Part shown: one piece after another, positions 49,296 to 61,047 of the stretch | Layout of the letters: each line of letters begins with the position of its first letter | Numbering within the stretch: position 1 is the first letter of the stretch | Made by a program: the position numbers and the translations under genes | Notes under the pieces: generated by a model | The model's database searches: none | What the model was told of the DNA's origin: nothing | What the model saw: the letters and a program-made list of their open reading frames with translations, nothing else | Origin: Bos javanicus | Taxonomy: Eukaryota; Chordata; Mammalia; Artiodactyla; Bovidae | Length of the DNA: 64,000 bases | Direction: 5' to 3' | Assembly: GCF_032452875.1 (NCBI RefSeq) | Contig: NC_083881.1 | Span: forward strand, 65,293,689 to 65,357,688

Positions 49296-51866
49296 ACTGT
49301 TGTTGTTAGTCGGTCAGTTGTGTCTGACTCTGCGACCCCATCAACTGCAGCACTCCAGGCTCTCCTGTCCTTCACTACCTCCTGGAGTTTGTTCAAACTC
49401 ATGCCCATTGAGTAGATGATGCCATTCAATCATCTCATCCTCTGCCACCTTTTTCTTTTGCCTTCAGTGTTTCTGAAGCATGAGTTGGCTTTTACCATCA
49501 GGTGGCCAAAGTATTGGAACTTCAGCATAAGCCCTTCAATGAATATTCAGGTTTGATTTCCTTTAGGATTGACTTGTTAGATCTCCTTATACTCCAAGAG
49601 ACTCCCAAGAGTCTTCTGCAGCACCACAATGCAAAAGCATCAATTTTTAGGTGCTCTAACAACCATACATGACTACTGGAAAAACTACAGCTTTGACTAT
49701 ATGGACCTTTGTTGGCAAAGTGGTGTCTCTGCTTTTTAATATGCTGTCTAGGTGTGCCACAGTTTCAATTCCAAGGAGTAAGTGTCTTTTAATATCACAG
49801 TTGTAGTCTCCACTAGCAGTGATTTTGGAGACCAAGAAAATACAATCTGTCACTGCTTCTATTTCTTCCCCTTCTGTTTGCCAGGAAGTAATGGGACCAG
49901 ATGCCATCATCTTGGTTTTTTGAATGCTGAGTTTCAAGTCAGCTTTTTCACTCTCCTCTTTCACCCTATCAAGAGGTTCTTTAGTTCCTCTTCACTTTCT
50001 GCCATTAGAATGATATTGCCTGCATGTCTGAGGTTGTTGATGTTTCTCTCAGCAATCTTGATTCCAGCTTGGGATTCATCCAGCCCAGCATTTTGCATGA
50101 TGTTCTCTGCATAAGAGTTAAATAAGCAGGATGACATTTTATGTCATCAGTTCAGTTCAGTTCAGTCAGTCGTGTCCGACTCTTTGCGACCCCATGAATT
50201 GCAGCACGCCAGGACTCCCTGTCCATCACCAACTCCCAGAGTTCACTCAAACTCACGTCCATCGAGTCGGTGATGCCATCCAGCCATCTCATCCTCTGTC
50301 ATCCCCTTTTCCTCCTGCCCCCAACCCCTCCCAGCATCAGAGTCTTTTCCAATGAGTCCACCTCTTCACATGAGGTGGCCAAAGTACTGGAGTTTCAGCT
50401 TTAGCATCATTCCTTCCAAAGAACACCCAGGGCTGATCTCCTTTAGAATGGACTGGTTGGATCTCCTTGCAGTCCAAGGGACTCTCAAGAGTCTTCTCCA
50501 ACACCACAGTTCAAAAGCATCAATTCTTCGGCGCTCAGCTTTCTTCACAGTCCAACTCTCACATCCATACATGACCACTGGAAAAACCATAGCCTTGACT
50601 CAACAGACCTTTGTTGGCAAAGTAGTGTCTCTGCTTTTCAGTATGCTATCTAGGTTGGTCATAACTTTTCTTCCAAGGAGTAAGTGTCTTTTAATTTCAT
50701 GGCTGCAGTCACCATCTGCAGTGATTTTGGAGCCCCCCAAAAATAAAATCTGACACTGTTTCCACTGTTTCCCCATCTATTTCCCATGAGATAGATGCCA
50801 TGATCTTTGTTTTCTGAATGTTGAGCTTTAAGCCAACTTTTTCACTCTCTTCTTTCACTTTCATCAAGAGGTTTTTTAGTTCCTCTTCACTTTCTGCTAT
50901 AATGGTGGTATCATCTGCATATCTGAGGTTATTGATATTTCTCCCTGCAATCTTGATTCCAGCATGTGCTTCCTCCAGCCCAGTGTTTCTCATGATGTAC
51001 TCTGCATAGAAGTTAAATAACCAGGGTGACAATATACAGCCTTGACGAACTCCTTTTCCTATTTGGAACCAGTCTGTTGCTCCATGTCCAGTTCTAACTG
51101 TTGCTTCCTGACCTGCATATAGGTTTCTCAAGAGGCAGGTCAGGTGGTCTGGTATTCCCATCTCTTGAAGAATTTTCCACAGTTTATTGTGATCCACACA
51201 GTCAAAGGCTTTGGCATAGTCAATAAAGCAGAAATAGATGTTTTCCTGGAACTCTCTTGCTTTTTCCATGATCCAGCGGATGTTGGCAATTTGATCTCTG
51301 GCTCCTCTGCCTTTTCTAAAACCAGCTTGAACATCTGAAAGTTCACAGTTCACGTATTGCTGAAGCCAGGCTTGGAGAATTTTGAGCATTACTTTACTAG
51401 CGTGTGAGATGAGTGCAATTGTGCGGTAGTTTGAGCATTCTTTGGCATTGCCTTTCTTTGGGATTGGAATGAAAACTGACCTTTTCCAGTCCTGTGGCCA
51501 CTCATACTCCTTTCCAATTTTGAACCAGTCCATTGTTTCATGTCCAATTCTAACTGTTGCTTCTTGACCTGCATACAGGTTTCTCAAAAGACAGGTAAGG
51601 TGGTCCGGTACTCCCATCTCATTGAGAATTTTCCACAGTTTTTTGTGATCCACACAGTCAAAGGCTTTCAAGTAATCAATGAATCAGAAACAGATGTTTT
51701 TCTGGAACTCCTTTGCTTTCTACATGATCCAATGAATGTGGGCAATTTGATCTCCAGTCCCTCTGCTTCTTTGAAACTCAGCTTGTACATCTGTAAGTTC
51801 TTGGTTCACATACTGCTGAACCCTAGCTTGAAGGATTTTGAGTATAACCTTGCTAGCCTATGATAG
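49296..51866 (-). mobile_element. BovB LINE, older copy interrupted by a younger BovB
   Basis: The older BovB is seen as two colinear minus-strand parts. Positions 49296-50147 are the 3' part (C-terminal region back to the Ala-Glu-x-x-Met block). Positions 51502-51866 are the RT region upstream of it, from Leu-Lys-Ile-Leu to Trp-Phe-Lys-Ile-Gly-Lys. The younger copy at 50148-51501 lies between them. The sequence is diverged, with stops and with motif positions altered. Confidence 0.9.
50148..51501 (-). mobile_element. BovB LINE, younger copy nested in BovB (copy H)
   Basis: A 5'-truncated BovB beginning (minus strand) at the RT segment Glu-Trp-Pro-Gln-Asp-Trp-Lys and reaching the TGAAC-type terminus at about 50148-50170. 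It keeps Phe-Ile-Asp-Tyr-Ala-Lys-Ala-Phe-Asp and the Tyr-Ala-Asp-Asp-Thr-Thr box. It has a 12-bp in-frame loss in the Met-Ala-Ser-(Gly-Pro-Ile-Thr)-Ser-Trp block. It also has a frameshifting run of six G (C run at 50733-50738 on the plus strand) before Ser-Lys-Ile-Thr. The frame 50709-51671 begins in the older copy and ends in this one. Confidence 0.93.
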
Positions 51867-52355
51867 GATCCTAAATAACATTTTTCCCCTTTTTTCTTGG
51901 CATTGCATTTACACTGTAAATATTAGAAACATTTTACTTACAGTTAGCAATGATACTTTCTATATTCCTGTAAAACAAATACAAATCAGAGATAAATAAT
52001 GGTTCTACTAAAAAAGATAACTAAACTTGAGAATGAGATCTAACTTGAGGAGATATACAGTCAGCCCAGCTGAGGCAAACAGTAAAGCATGCCTGAGCTA
52101 AACAGTGCAATAACGTTGGAGATGTGAGTCTAACCTTCAGGAAAAGTTCAACAACTAGGGAGTGCAGATCAGGACCTCTGTGTAGGCAAATGTACAAAAT
52201 AACCACCAACACAAAATAACCATCAACAGGAAATGAAATTCACGCCCTAAAATTACTCCATTTCTGGACAATGTTGCAAAACTTAATTCTTCACCAATAA
52301 GATAGCAAATCTGAATACTACAGTATTAACAATCATCTCAAACCAGAAAGTCTTT

Positions 52356-52563
52356 GGGCTTCCCAGGTGGTACAGTGATAAAGAATCTGCCTGCCAATCA
52401 AAGAGACACAAGAGACATGGTTCAAACCCTGAGAAGATACCCCGGAGGAAGAAATGGCAACCCACTCCAGTATTCTTGCTTGGAAAATTCCACGGACAGA
52501 GAAGCCTGGTGGGCTACAGTCCATGGGGTTTCAAAGAGTCAGACACAACTGAGAGCACACACA
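52356..52563 (+). mobile_element. Bov-tA SINE
   Basis: A sense Bov-tA from GGGCTTCCCAGGTGGTACAG to GAGTCAGACACAACTGAGAG. Confidence 0.92.
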
Positions 52564-53752
52564 TACAAACTAGAAAACCAAAACTTAAGATTTACTACGA
52601 CTCCTAATAGATGACCACAGAACTCTGAAAGAATAATTCATTTATAGTGGTGAGGGAAGAAGCCATTTTACATTGAGTTAATGAATGAGTGGATGCTGAG
52701 TAACTTGAGACAGGAAAAGACTATTAGGTCTAGAGCCTGAAAATAATAAAGTAGAATGAAGGTGGTAAAAGATTAAAAAAAAAAAAAAAAAAAAAGCACC
52801 TCCTATATTCAGGATACACAGTGCAAAGCCAGAGGCAAAAGTCGTTAACAGTGGGGAAAAAAAAAAAGAGTCCTTATCTTCAGAATATTATTTATGAAGG
52901 AGTATTTTTAAAATCAAATAATCTTTAAACTGCAAAATAATACAATGAGTAACTAATTATTTACTGGTATAAACAATGCAAACGCTTTATATTTATTGTT
53001 CATAATCATCACAAACCTATATTATTTCCATTTAACAAATGACAAAAATAAAGCTCAAAATTTTTCAACAAATAACATTAGAGTTTGTTAACAAAGTGTT
53101 TAAAGAGTTCATAAAAAGAAGCAATTACTTGAAGCTGTTTATATGTCTTCTACTAACATCCTTTCATCTTCTGTTGACCACCTTTCTCTCATTCCAACTC
53201 CTGCTATTATCCTCTTCCGAAAAAAAAACAGACACAGCTGCTACTAGACAAGCCCAACCACAGGCAGATGAGACAGATAAGATCCCAAAGGTTAAATCCA
53301 GAAATAAGAATTCTTAAGCAGAGAAAGTAGAAGACTTCTTCAAACAAAGGCTCAAAGAATTTGTAGCAAGATGAAATGCACTACAAAAAATATTTTTAAA
53401 AGTTCTTTAAGCTGAACTAAAACAATGGTAGATTAAAAACTTTGATCTACATAAAGGAATGAAGAGTGTCAGAAGTAACTATGTGAGTAAAATCAACAGA
53501 CACTTTCCGGTTTTTAATTTCTTAAAAATTAATTAACTGCTCAAAGCAATCGTAACTATGATGATGATAAAGACAATGATGATGACGATGTAGTCCTGGG
53601 GTCTGTAACATATACATAAGAGTTATAACAAGACTAGCATAAATGATGACAGGGAATAAAGAGAATCATACTATTGTAAAGAATACTAAAAAAAAAAAAT
53701 ACGTCCATTATCCATATTAGTATTCGAAAGCAGACAATGAGAAGTTAAGCGT

Positions 53753-53896
53753 AGGGGAGGGAGGAGGGAGGAGGGTTCAGGATGGGGAACACAGGTATAC
53801 CTGTGGCGGATTCATTTCGATATTTGGCAAAACTAATACAATATTGTAAAGTTTAAAAATAAAATAAAATTTAAAAAAAAATTCGAAAAAAAAAAA
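53753..53896 (+). mobile_element. Young truncated L1 (bovine type)
   Basis: A 144-bp 5'-truncated L1 3' end (purine-rich GGAGGGAGGAGGGAGG, then GGTTCAGGATGGGGAACAC, then GCAAAACTAATACAATATTG and a long A-rich tail). It is flanked by perfect 13-bp repeats AGAAGTTAAGCGT (53740-53752 and 53897-53909). Confidence 0.93.
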
Positions 53897-54967
53897 AGAA
53901 GTTAAGCGTGCATATTTGTCAACCCTTGAACAACCACTAAGTAAGAAAATGAAGAACATAGCGAATACAACAATAATGAAGATAAAATGGAATGCTAAAA
54001 TATATACTCAATTCAAAAGAGGCAGGAGAAAAGGAAGAAAAATTAGATGGGACAAATTATAAATAAATAAAAAGACAAACCTAAACAAACAGAAAATTAC
54101 ATAATATGTAAATAATCTAACACACTACAATTAACAGACAGTAACTGTTATTCAGATTAGTAAAACTCAACTATAATCTAACTACAGAAAACTAAGTTTA
54201 GATATATAGACTCAGTACAGTTTCTAAAGATATGATACCCCAAGTTTCAAAAAGAAAATCAAGGCAAAAATGAATCAATCCAAAACAAAAGAAAATTAGC
54301 AGCATCTAATTAACAAAACAAAAACCAGAGAACTGTTGCATTTTATGAATAAAAAGGGAATCTAGAGACGACCTTGTGAACCAGACCAAAATAAAAAACT
54401 AGAAGCTGCAGTCTGTGTTCTTCATTATCTTTAATGCCAGCTAACACACTGGGATGGCTTAAAGCCAACAGGGGAAGAAAGAACTTGCAACCACCAGCAA
54501 GCTGCAATGTTTCATACCAGCTTCTTTTCCCCCCCAGCATTCAGACATAGAAATTACAGAGTCCACAGCACTGAACACTATAATTAGGGTTGTACTGGCA
54601 CTTCTATTACAACCCCATATTTTCATTCATAACATTCTTAGAAAGTCCTTCACAAAACTAAAGCCTTCCTTTCTTATCTCAATCCCAATTTTCCTTCTTC
54701 TTAACATAGAAGAGCTATAAGAGATCAGCTCCTACAGTTGAAAAAAATAAGTAAATAAAAGTCTTCCCAGGGATAAAATAAATACAACAGAACCCCCACA
54801 CCAAAAACAACACCTAAAGTGGCAAACAAGAATTAAAACTTTCTTAATGTTAAAAAAAAATTATCAAATCAAAAATCCACCTTATACCAAGTCTGGTTTT
54901 CATGCGGCACAAATTTCAATCTTATATATGACATAACAAAAAATTCTACTATATGTATATAAAATAT

Positions 54968-55155
54968 GGTCTTCCCTCATGGCTCAGGCAGTAAAGAATC
55001 TGCCTGCAATGCAGGAGACCCAGCTTAGACCCCTGCATTGGGAAGATCCTCTGGAGAAGGGAATGGCTACCCACTCCAATATTTCTGCCTGGAGAACCCC
55101 ATGGACAGTCCCTGGTTGTACAAAAAGTCGGACACAACTGAATAACTAAAACTTT
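54968..55155 (+). mobile_element. Bov-tA SINE
   Basis: A sense Bov-tA from GGTCTTCCCTCATGGCTCAG to GGACACAACTGAATAACTAA. The segment after ATGGACAG is shortened. Confidence 0.9.
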
Positions 55156-55168
55156 CACTTTTATTATT

Positions 55169-55210
55169 TTTATATATATACACACATATATATGTGTGTA
55201 TATATATAAA
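55169..55210. repeat. 42-bp perfect AT-rich palindrome
   Basis: A spacer-less inverted repeat built from TA, CA and TG dinucleotides. The arms mirror each other around position 55189/55190, with CACACA at 55181-55186 pairing with TGTGTG at 55193-55198. Confidence 0.95.
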
Positions 55211-55622
55211 GAACTAGATCTTTATAACACGTAGGTTTGTTTATTTGTTTTTCCAAACATCTAACTAAAAGGAGTCCTCTTTCTACTACTTCTGATTAGG
55301 AAGCTTTAGACACAGGTAGAAGTTTAAGAAACCATGATTTCTCCTATTTCTGAATTTTTAAGGCACAGAATAGAGTTTAAGACATATTTATCTTCATTTT
55401 CATTCATCTACAAGTTATCTGTGCATGTTCGTGGCTTTTGGTTTTTTATTTCAATAATGTTTTTAAATTATTCAAGTTATTTCACCTCAAAAACAAATCA
55501 AAATTTAAAACAAAGTAAATTTTACCACCTGGTTGTTCTAAGACTACAGACAGTATTTTCATACTAAAATTAAAATCATAAGCTACATATGAGATAACAT
55601 TTTTTCCTTAAAACATTCAAGA

Positions 55623-55818
55623 GGGCTTCCCTGATGGCTCAGTGGTGAAGAATCCACCTGCCAATTCAGGAAACATGGGTCCAATCCCTGGATCCAGGAA
55701 GATCCCACATCCCTCAGAGCAGCTGAGCCCAAACACCACAACTATTGAGTTTGTGCTCTAGAACAGGCTGGATCCCTGGGTTAGGAAGATCCCCGGGTTA
55801 GGAAGATCCCCTGGAGGT
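55623..55818 (+). mobile_element. CHR-1 / Bov-tA-type SINE, rearranged
   Basis: It begins GGGCTTCCCTGATGGCTCAG, continues as a CHR-1 body (CAGAGCAGCTGAGCCCAAAC), and ends with a duplicated GGTTAGGAAGATCCCC-like unit. The end is therefore rearranged relative to either family. Confidence 0.75.
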
Positions 55819-56813
55819 ACTTCTTTTTGAATAGAAAAAAAAATAATCCTCTGAAATAAATATGTAAAAATAATCTATTGAGAGTAACACTGACTTTGTA
55901 ATTTATTCTGCTTTTTCCTTACTACAACTCTACAAATCCAATTACTGGTCTTCTTTCCACTCCTAAGTAAAAATGAAAACAATTCAAATTTCAGTATTTA
56001 TTCGAGGTCCAATATGTGGAAATAAAGTAAAAATTTTCCTTAAAGTTTTCCAGTTTTGGCACAGAGATAATTGAGCAAAAACAATTAGAGGTAAATTTAA
56101 CTGTCATCAGAAAGAAAGAAGTAGCAAATTAAATGTAATTTGCCTTTTTATAATCCCATCATGTACCTGGCATCATAGGAATTATGTATGCTAGAAGGCA
56201 GAACAAAAAAGTATGATGATGTCAAGCTAGATAATTTATACAGATTTCAAGAGTTTCAGTGGCATTTAATGACACATCTTTTTAACTAAGCAGGATAAAC
56301 ATTTAGAAATAGCTATTGCTTTACAAATGAAATGTCCTTTTATTGTATTAGATATAGCTACGCAAAAATGTCAGTACACTTCAGTTTGACAAAAATGTCA
56401 ACTCTACACATAAATTAAATGTTAAAAATATTATTTGCTTTTTATCTTTACATATATAATACAAGGAAAATCCAATACCACAGAAAAATTTATGTTAATC
56501 TATTGTACACAATTCTTGATCATCTACATATCAATGCAGGGGAACAGCAGTGTTCAAATGCAATAGAATAACTGAGTATTTACATTTAATTTCTGATTAC
56601 CTTAACTGACATTTTTTGTAGCTGTGTCTCTACCAACAAATTTGTTTATACAAATATTAAGCTTATTCAAAGTTCTCTAGAGAATATGAGAAAGCCAGAG
56701 ATAAGACATAAAATTTTGTGCAATTCATCCACCAGTGGATAACTATATAAATATCAAAACTGAATTCTTCTATGGATTTTCATAAGGACAAAAGACATTT
56801 TAAAATACTGCTT

Positions 56814-56958
56814 GGGGTGGGGTGGGAGGGAGGGAAGTTCAGGAGGCAGGGGGAATGTATGTACATCTATGGCTAATTCATGTTGATGTGTGGCAGAAAC
56901 CAACAGAACATTGTAAAGCAATAATCTTCCAATTAAAACATTAATTTAAAATATAAAT
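56814..56958 (+). mobile_element. Short L1 3' end
   Basis: A 145-bp truncated L1 3' UTR (GGGAGGGAGGGAAGTTCAGG, ATGGCTAATTCATGTTGATG, TTGTAAAGCAATAATCTTCC). It lies between 12-bp repeats with one mismatch (AAAATACTGCTT at 56802-56813 and AAAATATTGCTT at 56959-56970). Confidence 0.88.
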
Positions 56959-57155
56959 AAAATATTGCTTACACTAAGTTTGAAGTAAAGGATATTCCGG
57001 TTAACCAATATACTAATGAAAATTGAAGATCAGGACTTTATTGGTAAGATAATGAAAACAGCGCTCAGAAAAATCATTATCTATTACCCAAGTCCATGAA
57101 TGAACTGCTTACCATATTTATACAGATGCTATGTTAATCAAGATATTACGAATGT

Positions 57156-57288
57156 GGAGAAGGAAATGGCAACCCACTCCAGTATTCTTGCCTGGAGAAT
57201 CCCAGGGACAGAGGAGCCTGGTGGGCTGCTGTCTATGGGGTCACAGAGAGTCAGACACGACTGAAGCAACTTAGCAGCAGCAGCAGCA
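57156..57288 (+). mobile_element. Bov-A2 SINE, single unit
   Basis: A sense single unit from GGAGAAGGAAATGGCAACCC to the GCAGCAGCAGCAGCAG tail. Confidence 0.92.
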
Positions 57289-57431
57289 GAGGAACTACAA
57301 ATAACTCAGGGAAGCTGAAATATGAGAAAAGAGAAAGTGACCCAAGAGTCTGGAAGACTGAAAAGATTGAGAAAAACTGTGAAAACAAAAGGAGGGTAGT
57401 CATTAAGAAATTTTAAGCCCAGTAGTTAAAT

Positions 57432-59885
57432 AGTTCAGTTCAGTTCAGTCGCTCAGTCGTGTCCAACTCTTTGCGACCCCATGAACTGCAGCACGCCAGG
57501 CCTCCCTGTCTATCACCAACTCCCGGAGTTCACACAGACTCAAGTCCATCGAGTCAGTGATCCCATCCAGCCATCTCATCCTCTAGCGTCCCCTTCTCCT
57601 CCTGCCCTCAATCAATCCCAGCATCAGAGTCTTTTCCAATGAGTCAGCTTTTCCCATGAGGTGGCCAAAGTACTGGAGTTTCAGCTTCAGCATCATTCCC
57701 TCCAAAGAAATCCCAGGGCTGATCTCCTTCACAATGGACTGGATGGATCTCCTTACAGGCCAAGGGACTCTCTTCTCCAACACCACAGTTCAAAAGCATC
57801 AATTCTTCAGCGCTCAGCCTTCTTCACAGTCCAACTCTCACATCCATACATGACCACAGGAAAAACCATAGCCTTGACTAGATGGACCTGTTGGCAAAGT
57901 AGTGTCTCTGCTTTTCAATATGCTATCTAGGTTTGTCATAACTTTTCTTCCAAGGAGTAAGCGTCTTTTAATTTCATGGCTGCAGTCACCATCTGCAGTG
58001 ATTTTGGAGCCCCCCAAAAATAAAATCTGACACTGTTTCCACTGTTTCCCCATCTATTTCCCATGAAGTGATAGGACCAGATGCCATGATCTTCGTTTTC
58101 TGAATGTTGAGCTTTAAGCCAACTTTTTCACTCTCTTCTTTCACTTTCATCAAGAGGTTTTTTAGTTCCTCTTCACTTTCTGCCATAAGGGTGGTGTCAT
58201 CTGCATATCTGAGGTTATTGATATTTCTCCCGGCAATCTTGATTCCAGCTTGTGTTTCTTCCAGTCCAGCATTTCTCATGAAGTACTCTGCATATAAGTT
58301 AAATAACCAGGGTGACAATATACAGCCTTGACGTACTCCTTTTCCTATTTGGAACCAGTCTGTTGCTCCATGTCCAGTTCTAACTGTTGCTTCCTGACCT
58401 GCATACAGATTTCTCAAGAGGTAGATCAGGTGGTCTGGTATTCCCATCTCTTTCAGAATTTTCCACAGTTTATTGTGATCCACACAGTCAAAGGCGTTGG
58501 CATAGTCAATAAAGCAGAAATAGATGTTTTCCTGGAACTCTCTTGCTTTTTCCATAATCCAGTGGATGTTGGCAATTTGATCTCTGGCTCCTCTGCCTTT
58601 TCTAAAACCAGCTTGAACATCAGGAAGTTCATGGTTCACATATTGCTGAAGCCAGGCTTGGAGAATTTTGAGCATTACGTTACTAGCGTGTGAGATGAGT
58701 GCAACTGTGCGGTAGTTTGAGCATTCTTTGGCATTGCCTTTCTTTGGGATTGGAATGAAAACTGACCTTTTCCAGTCCTGTGGCCACTGCTGAGTTTTCC
58801 AAATTTGCTGGCATATTGAGTGCAGCACTTTCACAGCATCATCTTTCAGGATTTGGAATAGCTCAACTGGAATTCCATCACCTCCACTAGCTTTGTTTGT
58901 AGTGATGCTTTCTAAGTCCCACTTGACGTCACATTCCAGGATGTCTGGCTCTAGGTCAGTGATCACACCATCGTGATTATCTGGGTCGTGAAGATCTTTT
59001 TTGTACAGTTCTTCTGTGTATTCTTGCCAGCGCTTCTTAATATCTTCTGCTTCTCTTAGGTCCATACCATTTCTGTCCTTTATCGAGCCCATCTTTGCAT
59101 GAAGTGTTCCCTTGGTATCTCTAATTTTCTTGAAGAGATCTCTAGTCTTTCCCATTCTGTTGTTTTCCTCTATTTCTTTGCATTGATCACTGAGGAAGGC
59201 TTTCCTATCCCTTCTTGCCATTCTTTGGAACTCTGCCTTCAGATGCTTATACTTTTCCTTTTCTCCTTTGCTTTTCGCTTCTCTTCTTTTCACAGCTATT
59301 TGTAAGGCCTCCCCAGACAGCCATTTTGCTTTTTTGCATTTCTTTTCCATGGGGATGGTCTTGATCCCTGTCTCCTGTACAATGTCACGAACCTAATTCC
59401 ATAGTTCATCAGGCACTCTATCTATCAGATCTAGGCCCTTAAATCTATTTCTCACTTCCACTGTATAATCATAAGGGATTTGATTTAGGTCATACCTGAA
59501 TGGTCTAGTGATTTTTCCTACTTTCTTCAATTTAAGTCTGAATTTGGTAATAAGGAGTTCATGATCTGAGCCACAGTCAGCTCCCGGTCTTGTTTTTGTT
59601 GACTGTATAGAGCTTCTCCATCTTTGGCTGCAAAGAACATAATCAATCTGATTTCGGTGTTGACCATCTGGTGATGTCCATGTGTAGAGTCTTCTCTTGT
59701 GTTGTTGAAAGAGGGTGTTTGCTATGACCAGTGCATTTTCTTGGCAAAACTCTATTAGTCTTTGCCCTGCTTCATTCTGTATTCCAAGGCCAAATTTGCC
59801 TGTTACTCCAGGTGTTTCTTGACTTCCTACTTTTGCATTCCAGTCCCCTATAATGAAAAGGACATCTTTCTCGGGTGTTCAGTTT
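57432..59885 (-). mobile_element. BovB LINE, longest copy (copy I)
   Basis: A 2.45-kb BovB on the minus strand. It starts in the C-terminal part of the APE-type endonuclease (Gly-Asp-Trp-Asn-Ala-Lys-Val-Gly near 59845 and Asn-Gln-Ile-Asp-Tyr-Val near 59645). A TAG at 59393-59395 (where a Glu codon is expected) separates this from an open frame of 454 codons at 57986-59350. That frame spans the linker and RT with Phe-Ile-Asp-Tyr-Ala-Asn-Ala-Phe-Asp and Tyr-Ala-Asp-Asp-Thr-Thr (about residue 382). It leaves frame at a six-G run (C run 58010-58015). The 3' end reaches the TGAAC-type terminus at 57432-57450. The Met at the start of the frame is an ordinary internal codon created by a substitution, not a conserved start. 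Confidence 0.95.
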
Positions 59886-61047
59886 ACATTTTAGAAACAT
59901 CACGCCCAGAGAGACGTATCAATGAGGACTAAAATAGATATATGCAAAAGAGATAACGTAACAGTAGAGTCCAGAGTAGGACAAATAACTGGATATAAGG
60001 GATGTAGAAAGTTCAGCATGACTTCAGGGGTGCTAGTTTGGATTAAAGGTAAAAAGTGAAATTTTTCACTGAAATAGGAAATATATAAGGAAGAAGAGAT
60101 TTGAGGTTTAAAATGAAATTCAGTTTGAAACATCCTATGGAGATATAAGTGAAGGTCCATTTTGCTCTTGGTCTTGGAGCTCACGGGTTGGGGGGAAGAG
60201 ACTGGACCCTAAAATAGTATTTTATGAATAAACAGCATATAATAATTAAATCTAGTAGGGAATAAAATGATCCAAGGAGAGGCAAGGACTAAAATAATGA
60301 AAGCCTAAGAAACTCCAATTAAAACTCTGGGATGGGTAGCAGAAATGAAGCCACAAGAAGAGCCAGAGAAAAGGTAGAGAGAGATAGGAAGAGAACCACA
60401 AAAGCCACAAAAATGAAGTTTTCAAAAAGAGACTAAAAAGCAAAGATTTTGCAACAATGATATTATTAATGACCTCTGCCAAAATGTTTATAATGGCATC
60501 ATGGAGGCAGATTCAGTGAAGAGGTATAAATATTAAGTCATAAATTAAAAAGGAATGGAAGAACATCTAGATTAGAAACAAACAAAACTCTATTTGTATT
60601 AATAGTTGACATGATTGTTAGAAAACAATTATAAGAAATCTACCAAAAAAACCCTCCTGTAATTAACAAAGGAAGCAAAGTTGTAGAACACAAGATCAAT
60701 ACAGAAAAGTCAACTGCATAACATAACAACAAATAACTGGAAATGAAAATAAAAACCACAATAACATTTATAAATACTCCAAAGAAAATAAAATATTTAG
60801 CTATAAATCTAGTAAAACATATACAGGATCCACAGGCTGGAAAAACAATGCTGATGAAAGAAATCAAAGAAAATCTAAGTAATTGAAGAAACATACTGTG
60901 CTCATGGATTAGAAGACAACAGGGTAAAGATGTCAATTCTCTCCAAACCGTTCTGCACATTTAAGGCAATTTCTGCCAAACCTACAACAAGCCTATTCTA
61001 AAATTTGGAAAGAAAAGACTATTTCTAATAGAAACAATTTTGAAAAA

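Noticed and set aside
57986..59350. A reverse transcriptase gene that might belong to a domesticated or novel RT system
   Set aside because: The sequence is collinear with BovB, has the BovB 3' terminus, and is interrupted by a stop and a frameshift. Several sister copies lie in the same window.
60252..60960. Hydrophobic minus-strand frames (60252-60482 and 60640-60960) as membrane proteins
   Set aside because: The second lies antisense to an old L1 ORF2, and A-rich DNA read backwards gives Phe/Leu-rich frames. Neither shows any gene context.
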